Below, in pieces: positions 1-5,906 of a stretch of DNA of 9,004 nucleotides (its first letter is position 1; every line of letters begins with the position of its first letter). The notes beneath the pieces were generated by a model. The model did no database searches and had not been told where the DNA came from. It was given only the letters and a program-made list of their open reading frames with translations. The translations under genes and the position numbers were made by a program. This DNA is from Phycisphaerales bacterium (GTDB lineage: Bacteria; Planctomycetota; Phycisphaerae; SM23-33): positions 1 to 9,004 of the forward strand of contig PMYM01000134.1 in assembly GCA_003171235.1 (NCBI GenBank). The letters are read 5' to 3'.

Positions 1-26
1 CGGCCAGAGCAGAGCCCGGGGGGCGA

Positions 27-160
27 GGGGTCAGGGGTTTGGGGCTAGAGGCTAGATGGTAGGAATGGAAGGGTGAAGGTGAGAGGTTAGAGAAGGGCCG
101 ATGCCCCTTTGTTCTCTAACCTCTCGCCTGACCTCTCTCACCTGCCCTCTAACCTGTCCC
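27..160. repeat. Degenerate heptanucleotide array in inverted halves
   Basis: From 27 to 96 the top strand reads as consecutive purine-rich 7-nt words: ggggtca, ggggttt, ggggcta, gaggcta, gatggta, then less regular words, and gaggtta at 83-89. From 111 to 160 the same kind of word appears on the opposite strand (gaggtta, gaggtca, gagggca when reverse-complemented). Inside this, 81-94 is a perfect 14-nt reverse complement of 112-125, with a small gggc/gccc stem (95-98 with 103-106) in the loop. There is no T-run, so this is not a standard terminator. It fills the whole region upstream of the transporter gene. Its function is unknown. Confidence 0.6.
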
Positions 161-172
161 CCGGCGGCGCGG

Positions 173-178
173 TATGAT
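173..178 (+). promoter_or_regulatory. Possible -10 box for the MFS transporter gene
   Basis: TATGAT matches the sigma-70 -10 consensus at five of six positions and would start RNA about 10-20 nt before the gene. No convincing -35 hexamer lies 16-18 nt upstream, where the sequence is the heptad repeat. This is a weak call based on one hexamer only. Confidence 0.22.
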
Positions 179-198
179 GCCCGCCTGCTGAATCGGTA

Positions 199-1440
199 GT
201 GAGCATGAGCGAGAACGGCAAGCGGTACATCGTGTTGCTGGCCTGCCTGGTCAGCCTGGTCTGCCTGGGCACGGCGGCGGCCTGGAGCGTGTACGTCCTG
301 CCCCTCATGCACCAGAGCGGCCTGAGCAAGGTGCAGACCCAGGTCGTGCCGGCCCTCAGCAGCTTCTCCTTTTGCGTATGCATGATCGTGGGCGGGCGGC
401 TTCAGGACCGGTTTGGCCCCAGGCCGGTGGCCCTGGCCGGGGCGGCCATGCTGGGCCTGTCATACCTTCTGTCCTGGCTGCTGCCGGCAGAAATGCTGTG
501 GCTGAGCATGGGCCTGCTGGCCGGGGTGGGCAATTCCACCGGCTACACCCCGCCCATCGCTACCGCCATCAAGTACTTTCCCAACCGCCGGGGCCTGGTG
601 GCCGGGCTGGCGGCGGCCAGTTTCGCCGTCGGGCCCATCCTGGTGCAGAAGTTCGCCTCGGCCCTGTTGGCGGCGGGCTGGCAGGTGCGGGACATCTTCG
701 GCCTGATCGGCCTGATATACGTGCCCGTACTGCTGGCCTGCGCCATGCTGCTGAAGAACCCGCCCGGCGCGGCGGCGACTTTTCGCCGCGGCGGCTTCCG
801 CACGAAGATGCTGCTGGAAGACCGGCGGTTCTGGCTGCTCTTTTTCGGCATGCTTTGCGGCACTTTCCCCTTCCTGCTGCTGACGGGCAACCTGCAGACG
901 ATGGCCGGCGTCTGGTTTGCCGGCTGGGTGGCCGCCCTGGCCATTCCCGCCATCGCCGGAGGCAACGCCCTGGGGCGGATCTTCTGGGGCTACCTGCTGG
1001 ATCACATTGGCACGCGTAAGGCCATGCTGGGCTTTGAGGGCCTCTTGGTGCTGGCGACCGGGGCGATGCTGGTTTCCAGCGGGCACTGGGCGATATTCCT
1101 GGGCGCGGCTTTGATGGCGGGCTTTTGCCACGGCGCCAACTTCGCGATCTATCCCACCACCCTGGCCCGGCTGTACGGGCCGGAGTTGCTGGGTACGACC
1201 TACCCCTGGGTGATGGTGGCCCAGGGCATTTCCTCCGTTGCCCCGCTGGTGGGGGGGGCGATGTGGGCGGCGACGGGAGGCTTTCAGGCCGCCCTGGGCG
1301 TGTCCGCCGGCGTGGCCGTGCTGGGGCTGGGCCTGTCGGCCTGGCTGGGGCACGCTCAGCAACTTGCACCCCAATCGCCACTGCGCATCGTTCAACCTTT
1401 GAGCGCCGGCGCAAAACCCGACGTTGAGTCAGCCAAGTAG
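199..1440 (+). CDS. MFS transporter, oxalate/formate antiporter (OFA)-like
   Basis: This encodes a polytopic inner-membrane carrier of 413 aa, the usual size for a 12-helix MFS protein. The first helix (residues 9-36, containing AAAWSVYVLPL) resembles the OFA family, which includes the oxalate:formate antiporter OxlT and many monocarboxylate carriers. Two motif-A-like loops are visible: GGRLQDRFGPRP at about 65-76, and GRIFWGYLLDHIGTR at about 259-273 in the second half, as expected from the internal duplication. The loop KYFPNRRGLVAG (125-136) also suits this family. The substrate cannot be read from sequence; a small carboxylate is the family-based guess. A GTG at 199 and an ATG at 205 are both possible starts, neither has a clear Shine-Dalgarno site, and an in-frame stop at 175-177 excludes anything longer. 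The C-terminal tail (about 388-413) is hydrophilic. A small membrane protein gene follows 82 nt downstream on the same strand, so the two may be co-transcribed. Confidence 0.85.
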   Translation: MSMSENGKRYIVLLACLVSLVCLGTAAAWSVYVLPLMHQSGLSKVQTQVVPALSSFSFCVCMIVGGRLQDRFGPRPVALAGAAMLGLSYLLSWLLPAEMLWLSMGLLAGVGNSTGYTPPIATAIKYFPNRRGLVAGLAAASFAVGPILVQKFASALLAAGWQVRDIFGLIGLIYVPVLLACAMLLKNPPGAAATFRRGGFRTKMLLEDRRFWLLFFGMLCGTFPFLLLTGNLQTMAGVWFAGWVAALAIPAIAGGNALGRIFWGYLLDHIGTRKAMLGFEGLLVLATGAMLVSSGHWAIFLGAALMAGFCHGANFAIYPTTLARLYGPELLGTTYPWVMVAQGISSVAPLVGGAMWAATGGFQAALGVSAGVAVLGLGLSAWLGHAQQLAPQSPLRIVQPLSAGAKPDVESAK

Positions 1441-1522
1441 ATCGCCGGGGATCGGGCCTTTACCGCCCGGCAATGCCCGTGTAACATATGGCGGCGTCCA
1501 TTGCGGCCGCTCGGAGAGACTT

Positions 1523-1957
1523 ATGAACTTCGGCACGCTGCACTTTCAGATCCTGCACTTCCCGATCGCACTGATATTGGCCGCGGCGCTGGCTGAACTC
1601 TTGGCGCTGATTACGCGGCGCGACTTCTTCGCCGCCGCCGGCAAGTACTGCATCCTGGGCGCGGCCCTCATGGCCATTCCCACGGTCCTGGCCGGCGATG
1701 CACTGGCTGACGAAATGGCCGCCCGCACTCCGGGCGGCGAGGTGGGCGACTTGGTGGACCGCCACTGCGACATGGGGTTCGTGACCCTGGCGTTGGCGAT
1801 AGCGGCGGCGGCCGTACGTGTATTTCACTGGGGCAGGCTCTCGCCCGCGCGGGCGGCGGTGTATGGCCTGCTGCTGGCGGGGGCCACCGTCATGGTGGTG
1901 CTTACCGCCCACTGGGGAGGCATGGCCGCCTTCGGCCCGGACTACTTGAAAGGCTAG
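1523..1957 (+). CDS. Small four-helix membrane protein, DUF2231-like
   Basis: This is a 144-aa hydrophobic protein with about four membrane segments (roughly 10-30, 40-58, 83-100 and 111-129). Histidines sit at the membrane edges: H7 and H12 (LHFQILHFPIA), H81 (DRHCDMGF) and H130 (TAHWGGMAAFG). The HFP near the N-terminus and the late AHxGG motif followed by FGPDY are typical of DUF2231-type proteins. These are often found beside redox or cytochrome genes, and their paired histidines have suggested heme or metal binding; that role is inference here. The ATG at 1523 is chosen because GGAGAG lies just upstream (1513-1518). A longer in-frame reading back to 1424 would overlap the transporter gene and add 33 residues that look unlike the family. 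The stop codon is 7 nt before the heptad hairpin at 1965. Confidence 0.7.
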   Translation: MNFGTLHFQILHFPIALILAAALAELLALITRRDFFAAAGKYCILGAALMAIPTVLAGDALADEMAARTPGGEVGDLVDRHCDMGFVTLALAIAAAAVRVFHWGRLSPARAAVYGLLLAGATVMVVLTAHWGGMAAFGPDYLKG

Positions 1958-1964
1958 CTAAGGC

Positions 1965-2050
1965 AAAGCTAAAAGCTAAAAGCTGAAAGCTGAAAGAAAG
2001 CGGAAAGGCGCGTCTTCTATTTCAGCTTTCAGCTTTAAGCTTTCAGCTTT
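1965..2050. repeat. AAAGCT-heptad inverted repeat (convergent junction hairpin)
   Basis: The left arm (1965-1995) is four aaagct units, each followed by a single a or g, giving a strict 7-nt period. The right arm (2020-2050) is the reverse complement built from agcttt units. The arms pair over 31 bp with two mismatches (1971/2044 and 1978/2037) around a 24-nt loop. It lies between convergent genes and could act as a bidirectional transcription barrier, but neither side has the U-run of a classic intrinsic terminator. The right arm overlaps the last codons of hflX. Confidence 0.75.
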
Positions 2051-3401
2051 CGCTTCTTTCCTCATCCACCACCCGCACGTCATCCCCGAACTGCTTGAGC
2101 CCCTCCAGGTGGCGGGGGTTGAGATTGGCCTTGAAGCGCATCCAGTCGCCCTTGTACTCGACCTGGCGCATGCGGGCGTGCTGGGCCAGGTAGTGCATGA
2201 GCCTGCCGTTGGCGGCGCTGGCCTCCAGCGTGACCTCGGCCTGCAGGCGGCGGGCGCGCTCGCCGACGACTTCGATCAGCAACTGGGCGTTCTCGCCCGT
2301 GGCGGCCGAGACGAATATCGCCTGCGGATATCGCCCAGTCAGGATAGTGCGCTGGGCGGGGTCGGCCAGCCGGTCCACCTTGTTCAGCACCAGCAGGCGG
2401 TCCTTGTCCTTCAGGCCCAACTCGGCCAGCACGCCATCGACCGCCTCGATCTGCTCCCGGGCCTGCGGATGGCTGGCATCGGCCACGTGCAGCAGCAGGT
2501 TGGCCCCGATGGCCTCCTCCAGCGTCGCCCGGAAACTGGCCACCAGGTGGTGGGGCAGGTTGCGCACAAAACCCACCGTGTCCGACAGCAGCACGTGCTG
2601 GCCCCCGCCCAGGTTCCAGCGCCGCGTCTTGGTGTCCAGCGTGGCGAAGAGCTTGTCGGCCACGTACGCCCCGGCCCCGGTCAGCAGGTTCATCAGCGTG
2701 CTCTTGCCGGCGTTGGTGTAGCCCACCAGGCAGGCCAGGAAATGCTCCTCGCGCGACGCCACCAGCCGCTGCTTGCGCCGATCGACGACGGCGATTCGCT
2801 TCTTCAGTTCGCTCACCCGCTTCTGCACCAGCCGGCGGTCGATCTCGATCTGCTTTTCGCCCGGGCCGCGGGTGCCGATGCCGCCCACCGACGCCGCCGC
2901 ACCCGTCGCCCCGCCGGCGATCCGCTCCAGGTGGCTCCACATGTGCCGCAGCCGGGGATAGGTGTATTCCAATTGCGCCAGTTCCACCTGCAGCCTGGCC
3001 TCGGTGGTGCGGGCGTGGGCGGCGAATATGTCCAGGATCACCTCGCTACGGTCCAGCACCTTGCGCCCGACGACTTCTTCCAGGTCGCGGACCTGGGCGG
3101 GGGAAAGATCGTTGTCGAAGATCACGGCGTCAACATCGTTCTGGCGGGCGCGGTCGGCGATTTCCTGGGCCTTGCCGCTGCCGACGTACAGGGCAGGGGT
3201 GAGTTTCTGGCGGCGGGCGATCATCTCGTCCACCACCAGGGCGCCGGCCGTCTGGGCCAGGCTGCGCAGTTCCCCCAGCGGGTCTTGAACGTCGCGGCGG
3301 CTGTCGGGCAGCAGCACGCCCACCAGCAGCGCCCGCTCCTGCCCCAGGGTGTCGTGAGTTCTGGGCTGATTGTTTTTCAAATTGCCGGTCAATGCCTCCA
3401 C
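2043..3401 (-). CDS. hflX: GTPase HflX, ribosome-splitting factor
   Basis: HflX is a cytoplasmic TRAFAC-class GTPase that binds the 50S subunit and splits stalled 70S ribosomes under stress. The 452-aa product has the N-terminal HflX domain (about 24-160), the family linker GGIGTRGPGEKQIEIDRR (173-190) leading into a helical arm (190-215), and a G domain. All G motifs are intact: G1 GYTNAGKST (227-235), G2 TLDT (254-257), G3 DTVGF (274-278), G4 NKVD (340-343), G5 SAAT (365-368). Length is slightly above the usual 420-440. The start is a GTG; a TTG three codons later is possible. A TATAAT lies only 4 nt upstream of the GTG, which suggests a leaderless or nearly leaderless mRNA. The final residues (ERSES) and the stop codon are encoded inside or beside the heptad hairpin at 1965-2050, so the natural C-terminus may have been replaced by repeat sequence. 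It faces the DUF2231-like gene tail to tail. Confidence 0.96.
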   Translation of the reverse strand: MEALTGNLKNNQPRTHDTLGQERALLVGVLLPDSRRDVQDPLGELRSLAQTAGALVVDEMIARRQKLTPALYVGSGKAQEIADRARQNDVDAVIFDNDLSPAQVRDLEEVVGRKVLDRSEVILDIFAAHARTTEARLQVELAQLEYTYPRLRHMWSHLERIAGGATGAAASVGGIGTRGPGEKQIEIDRRLVQKRVSELKKRIAVVDRRKQRLVASREEHFLACLVGYTNAGKSTLMNLLTGAGAYVADKLFATLDTKTRRWNLGGGQHVLLSDTVGFVRNLPHHLVASFRATLEEAIGANLLLHVADASHPQAREQIEAVDGVLAELGLKDKDRLLVLNKVDRLADPAQRTILTGRYPQAIFVSAATGENAQLLIEVVGERARRLQAEVTLEASAANGRLMHYLAQHARMRQVEYKGDWMRFKANLNPRHLEGLKQFGDDVRVVDEERSES

Positions 3402-3405
3402 GGGA

Positions 3406-3411
3406 ATTATA
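3406..3411 (-). promoter_or_regulatory. Candidate -10 box of hflX
   Basis: Reading the minus strand, a perfect TATAAT occupies 3411-3406. No good -35 hexamer is found 16-18 nt upstream (TGTGCG at 17 nt is poor). Usual spacing from the -10 puts the RNA start at about 3401-3398, essentially on the GTG start codon. Confidence 0.4.
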
Positions 3412-3441
3412 CGAACCGCCGGCCGGAACGCACATCTAATC

Positions 3442-3462
3442 AGTTGCGGGTTGCGAGTTGTA
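3442..3462. repeat. Three-unit heptad array (GTTGCG words)
   Basis: Three back-to-back 7-nt words, agttgcg, ggttgcg and agttgta, occupy 3442-3462, just left of the large palindrome. It is short and could be chance alone, but it repeats the 7-nt periodicity seen at 27-160 and 1965-2050. Confidence 0.45.
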
Positions 3463-3471
3463 GGGTGGGGA

Positions 3472-3551
3472 GTGCCATGCCCTTACGCGTCTTGCGTGCC
3501 CGGCTTCGCCAAGGCTACGCCGGGCACGCAAGACGCGTAAGGGCATGGCAC
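3472..3551. repeat. Perfect 33-bp inverted repeat (palindromic element)
   Basis: Positions 3472-3504 are the exact reverse complement of 3519-3551, giving a 33-bp stem with no mismatch and a 14-nt loop (3505-3518) that itself holds a gcc-aa-ggc mini-stem. The arms begin gtgccatgccc and end cccggc. The flanks also show loose complementarity (gtgggg on the left, ccccaa on the right). There is no T-run on either side, so it is not a canonical terminator. It sits 30 nt downstream of the three-gene operon and 70 nt upstream of hflX, both on the minus strand. It resembles a REP-like or MITE-like dispersed palindrome that could protect the operon mRNA 3' end; mobility and function are inference. Confidence 0.85.
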
Positions 3552-3581
3552 CCAACTCCCCAAGCCCCGGCGCGAAAACGA

Positions 3582-4034
3582 CTACTGAAACTGACCCAGC
3601 AGTTGGAAGAGTTCGCCGTAGCCGTAGGGAACCTTGTGGCGGCGAAACAGCTCGCGCATCCTGGCCAGGTAATGCTCGTAAAGTTCGGACTGAATGGCTG
3701 GATCCTGGCGGCAGAAGAAGCTGCGGCAGCCCAGCGGGCGGTTTGAGCGTGCAAGGCAGCGCGGGCCGCGTTGCCAGGGACATCTTCGGCGGGCGACGGG
3801 CGAGAGGTCAGGCAGCGGGGGCTGGGTCAGCAACGCCAATTCGGCCAGGGTGAGGTAGAGGCGATGCTCCATCAGGTCGAAGCGGCAGCAGGCCCCGCCG
3901 CCCAGGCAGCGGGCGCCGGAGCGGTCGGCCTGGGATTGTGCCTGCTCCAGCAACTCGGCCAGTTCGCGCATGAAAGGGCGGTTGGAGCGGATTTTCCCCA
4001 GCACGTCGGGAAGGGCCTCAGGGGCCGGATTCAT
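3582..4034 (-). CDS. Divergent cysteine-cluster (YkgJ/CxxCxxCC-like) protein
   Basis: This is a 150-aa soluble protein, the last gene of the three-gene operon. Cysteines fall in the pattern of the YkgJ-type putative zinc- or iron-chelating family: C43 and C49-C50 (CLGGGACC), C85 and C93 (CPWQRGPRC), C103 and C108 (RPLGCRSFFC), with the RPxxCR motif preserved. Compared with the canonical C-x2-C-x2-C-C, the second cysteine is glycine (G46), while other cysteines (C85, C93, C108) could complete the site. The first 40 residues look helical. The ATG at 4034 is inside the upstream gene (17-nt overlap), indicating translational coupling. A TTG at 4049, preceded by ggaag, is an alternative that adds five residues. 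No enzymatic role is known for this family with certainty, and the metal assignment is inference. Confidence 0.72.
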   Translation of the reverse strand: MNPAPEALPDVLGKIRSNRPFMRELAELLEQAQSQADRSGARCLGGGACCRFDLMEHRLYLTLAELALLTQPPLPDLSPVARRRCPWQRGPRCLARSNRPLGCRSFFCRQDPAIQSELYEHYLARMRELFRRHKVPYGYGELFQLLGQFQ

Positions 4035-4458
4035 TTCGCTTGCGCTCAATTTCTTCCAGCCCGTGGAGTTGGCCGCGGTTTACGCCCGGGCAGCGGTTGC
4101 CGGCCGCCAGCCAGTCGTCCCGGTTGCGCAGGTTGCGCACCCAGAAGGGCCAGGTGCGGCATTGGGCGGGGCGGACGGGGTAGATGGCGCAGTCGCGCGC
4201 GGCGGCGCCGTTGCTGTCGGCCAGGAAGATGCAATCGTGGGTCTGGGGATGTTCGATAATGCTGAATCGCCGATAGGCCAGGCGGACGTAGCGGGCCTGG
4301 AACTCATCCAGCGGCATGTGCAGGAAGGCGGCGGCGGCGGCGACTTCCCCGGGGTCGATAAAGACGTAACCTTCCTCCGGGCCGGCGCAGCACCGCCCGC
4401 AGGACTGGCAGGCGAAGGCCAATCCGGCGACATACCAGGGCTGCTCGGGCTGTGACAT
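4018..4458 (-). CDS. YkgJ-family CxxCxxCC protein
   Basis: This 146-aa soluble protein has the canonical signature of the YkgJ / CxxCxxCC family (putative zinc- or iron-chelating domain). It shows CQSCGRCC (C17, C20, C23, C24), then FIDPGEV, C76 in HDCIFL, C90 in RDCAIYPVRPAQCR with C100, and C123. The motif set [D/R]C-x-IY-x-x-RP-x-x-CR-x-x-PF is typical. The ATG at 4458 follows a GAGGT ribosome binding site (4470-4466, 7-nt spacing) that lies in the last codons of the TlpA-like gene. Only 5 nt separate the two genes, and the 3' end overlaps the next gene. The order implies co-translation and a shared job with the TlpA-like and second cysteine-cluster proteins. The true ligand is unknown. 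Confidence 0.88.
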   Translation of the reverse strand: MSQPEQPWYVAGLAFACQSCGRCCAGPEEGYVFIDPGEVAAAAAFLHMPLDEFQARYVRLAYRRFSIIEHPQTHDCIFLADSNGAAARDCAIYPVRPAQCRTWPFWVRNLRNRDDWLAAGNRCPGVNRGQLHGLEEIERKRNESGP

Positions 4459-4463
4459 GGCGG

Positions 4464-5657
4464 CTACCTCAACTGCAGCAGGGCTTCGGCGGCCTTCTGG
4501 CCGGCGGGGGTATTGGGATACTTCTGCACGATTTCCATCAGCACGGTCCTGGCCCTGTCCTTCATTCCGTTCTTGAGATACATATTGGCGATCTTGAGCT
4601 TCTGCTCGGCGGCGAAGGCGTCGTCCTCGCTGACGCCCGGGCGCGTCGCCGGCCGGCTGACGGAGATGGCCGCAGTCGGCGCGCTGGCCGGGGCGCTGAC
4701 GGCGGCCAGGCTGGTGGCGATGCCGGCGGGCAGCCCGGCCTGGCGGGCCGCCTGGCGCCGGGCGAAATCCACCGTCATGGCCAGGACGTTCTTGATGACC
4801 GGATGGCCCTGCCAGATGACCGTGCCGGCCGGCGAGAGCACCACCACGTGGGGCACGAAGTTGCCGCTGCTGAATTTCTCCCGCAGGTTCTGGTTCATGG
4901 CCTGCGGCCACTTCATGCCCAGGTCCCTGGCGCCGGTCAGGGCGGTCTGGGAGGAGTCGTCCATGGACAGGCCCACCAGCAGGAAATTGCCGTCGGCCTT
5001 GCGCTGGGCGTGGAAGGCCTTCATGGCCGGCACCTGCTCCAGGCTGGGCTTGCACCAGACGGCCCAGAAGAACATCACCACCACCCGCCCGCGATAGCGG
5101 GAAAGCGACACGTTAGAGCCGTCCAGGGCGCTGAAGCTGGCGTCCAGCGGCTTGGCGCAGTCGGCGGCCAGGGGGAGCATCTGCTGGGCCCACTCGCGGA
5201 GGGGCTCGGTCGGGCCGTGGGCCAGGTAGTCCAGGCCGATCTTGGCCTGGGCGGCGTCGCCGGCGAAAATGCCCGCCCAGACCAGGGCGTAGGCCGTGTA
5301 GTCGGTGTGTTTGTCTTTCTCCCCCTGCCAGCGCAACTTGGCCCCCTCCAGCATGACGGCCGGATCGCCGGCGGCAAAACCCGCCCGGATGCCCACCCGG
5401 TTGAGCCCGTCCAGCGCCGGCCCCGCGGGCGGGTTCTTGGCGGCGTAGCGGAAGGCTTTGCAGGCCTCTATGGCCTTGGCCTCCATGGCCGGGGTGACCT
5501 CCACGTCGATGTCGGTCAGTTCGTCGCCGTACTGCCGGATCAACCTGGCCAGTTCCTGGGGCGTATAGGCGGCCTGGTCGGGCTGGGTGGCGGGGTTGGA
5601 TTGGCCCAGCAGCAACGAGCCCAGCAGCAGCGGCAGGAGCGTCAAACGATATACCAT
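4464..5657 (-). CDS. TlpA-like thioredoxin-fold protein, single active-site Cys
   Basis: The 397-aa product is predicted to be exported. Residues 1-20 (MVYRLTLLPLLLGSLLLGQS) form a signal peptide. Residues 30-170 are a helical region of unknown type. Residues 175-300 are a TlpA/ResA-like thioredoxin domain with VVVMFFWAVWCKPS and the cis-proline loop FVPH (P269). Residues 305-343 are an Ala/Pro/Ser-rich linker, and 344-397 form a TPR-like helical hairpin pair. The active site is WCKPS, so the resolving cysteine of the usual CxxC is serine (C202, S205). Such a protein cannot do ordinary two-cysteine dithiol chemistry; it may form mixed disulfides or bind a partner. The ATG at 5657 is chosen because AGAGG lies 7 nt upstream and the promoter at 5682-5710 starts RNA near 5675, downstream of the alternative GTG at 5681. 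It is the first gene of the three-gene operon. Confidence 0.85.
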   Translation of the reverse strand: MVYRLTLLPLLLGSLLLGQSNPATQPDQAAYTPQELARLIRQYGDELTDIDVEVTPAMEAKAIEACKAFRYAAKNPPAGPALDGLNRVGIRAGFAAGDPAVMLEGAKLRWQGEKDKHTDYTAYALVWAGIFAGDAAQAKIGLDYLAHGPTEPLREWAQQMLPLAADCAKPLDASFSALDGSNVSLSRYRGRVVVMFFWAVWCKPSLEQVPAMKAFHAQRKADGNFLLVGLSMDDSSQTALTGARDLGMKWPQAMNQNLREKFSSGNFVPHVVVLSPAGTVIWQGHPVIKNVLAMTVDFARRQAARQAGLPAGIATSLAAVSAPASAPTAAISVSRPATRPGVSEDDAFAAEQKLKIANMYLKNGMKDRARTVLMEIVQKYPNTPAGQKAAEALLQLR

Positions 5658-5681
5658 GCCTTCGCCTCTATTTGGCGGCAC

Positions 5682-5710
5682 ATTATAGTGGAGTTGGCGG
5701 CGGTTGTCAT
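5682..5710 (-). promoter_or_regulatory. Sigma-70-like promoter of the TlpA/YkgJ operon
   Basis: On the minus strand the -35 box is ATGACA (5710-5705, five of six consensus bases) and the -10 box is TATAAT (5687-5682, perfect), separated by exactly 17 nt. The expected RNA start is near 5675, leaving an 18-nt leader before the ATG at 5657. Confidence 0.72.
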
Positions 5711-5774
5711 GAAGTGTTGCAGATGAGGGCGCCGGTCAAGCACGAGATTTCGGCGGCGGCGCCGGCAATGCCTA

Positions 5775-5803
5775 TTGACGTGGCCGGCCTGGATGAAGAG
5801 AAT
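5775..5803 (+). promoter_or_regulatory. Candidate promoter of tRNA-Arg
   Basis: TTGACG (5775-5780, five of six) and GAGAAT (5798-5803, four of six) are separated by 17 nt. RNA would start near 5810, about 5 nt before the mature tRNA. It is divergent from the operon promoter at 5682-5710, with about 65 bp between the two -35 boxes. Confidence 0.5.
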
Positions 5804-5814
5804 TCCATTAGCGC

Positions 5815-5888
5815 GTGCCCGTAGCTCAATTGGATAGAGCGTCGGCCTCCGGAGCCGAAGGTTACAGGTTCGACTCCTGTCGGGCATA
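5815..5888 (+). tRNA. tRNA-Arg, anticodon CCG
   Basis: A full cloverleaf can be drawn. The acceptor stem is gtgcccg with cgggcat, with a G-U pair at the end. The D arm is gctc-aattggata-gagc, and the anticodon stem is tcggc/gccga around loop ctccgga, giving anticodon CCG, which reads CGG (Arg). A 5-nt variable loop aggtt follows, then the T arm acagg-ttcgact-cctgt and discriminator A. The 3' CCA is not encoded. The next gene's ATG is only 18 nt after the tRNA, so the tRNA is probably cut out of a longer transcript that continues into the lipoprotein gene. Confidence 0.95.
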
Positions 5889-5906
5889 TTCATCTTGGAG
5901 TGAATC

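Noticed and set aside
27..160. CRISPR array
   Set aside because: The units are 7 nt, degenerate and contiguous, without spacers, and no cas gene is present.
1453..1469. Terminator hairpin after the MFS transporter gene
   Set aside because: The cgggc/gcccg pairing is only 5 bp and is not followed by a T-run, so it may be chance in GC-rich DNA.
3472..3551. Intrinsic terminator
   Set aside because: The stem is far longer than usual for a terminator and no T-run follows on either strand; it is described as a palindromic repeat instead.
2109..3746. Long plus-strand open frame of 545 codons
   Set aside because: It is antisense to hflX, whose full set of GTPase motifs proves the minus-strand frame. 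High GC makes long antisense open frames common, and the translation has no recognisable domain.
3436..3783. Small open frames crossing the 33-bp palindrome on both strands
   Set aside because: Both strands give near-identical peptides (MPLRVLRAR...) simply because the DNA is palindromic; no start signal or family supports them.
4018..5055. A 345-codon minus-strand frame containing the first YkgJ-like protein
   Set aside because: Only the part from the ATG at 4458 matches a family. The upstream part is a shadow frame of the TlpA-like gene, and a good ribosome binding site precedes 4458.
4452..5726. Long plus-strand open frame of 424 codons
   Set aside because: It is antisense to the TlpA-like gene, is rich in Gly, His and Arg, as shadow frames in GC-rich DNA are, and has no domain or signal.
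5815..5888. tRNA gene as an integration site for a mobile element
   Set aside because: No integrase gene and no repeated tRNA 3' end are seen elsewhere in the window.
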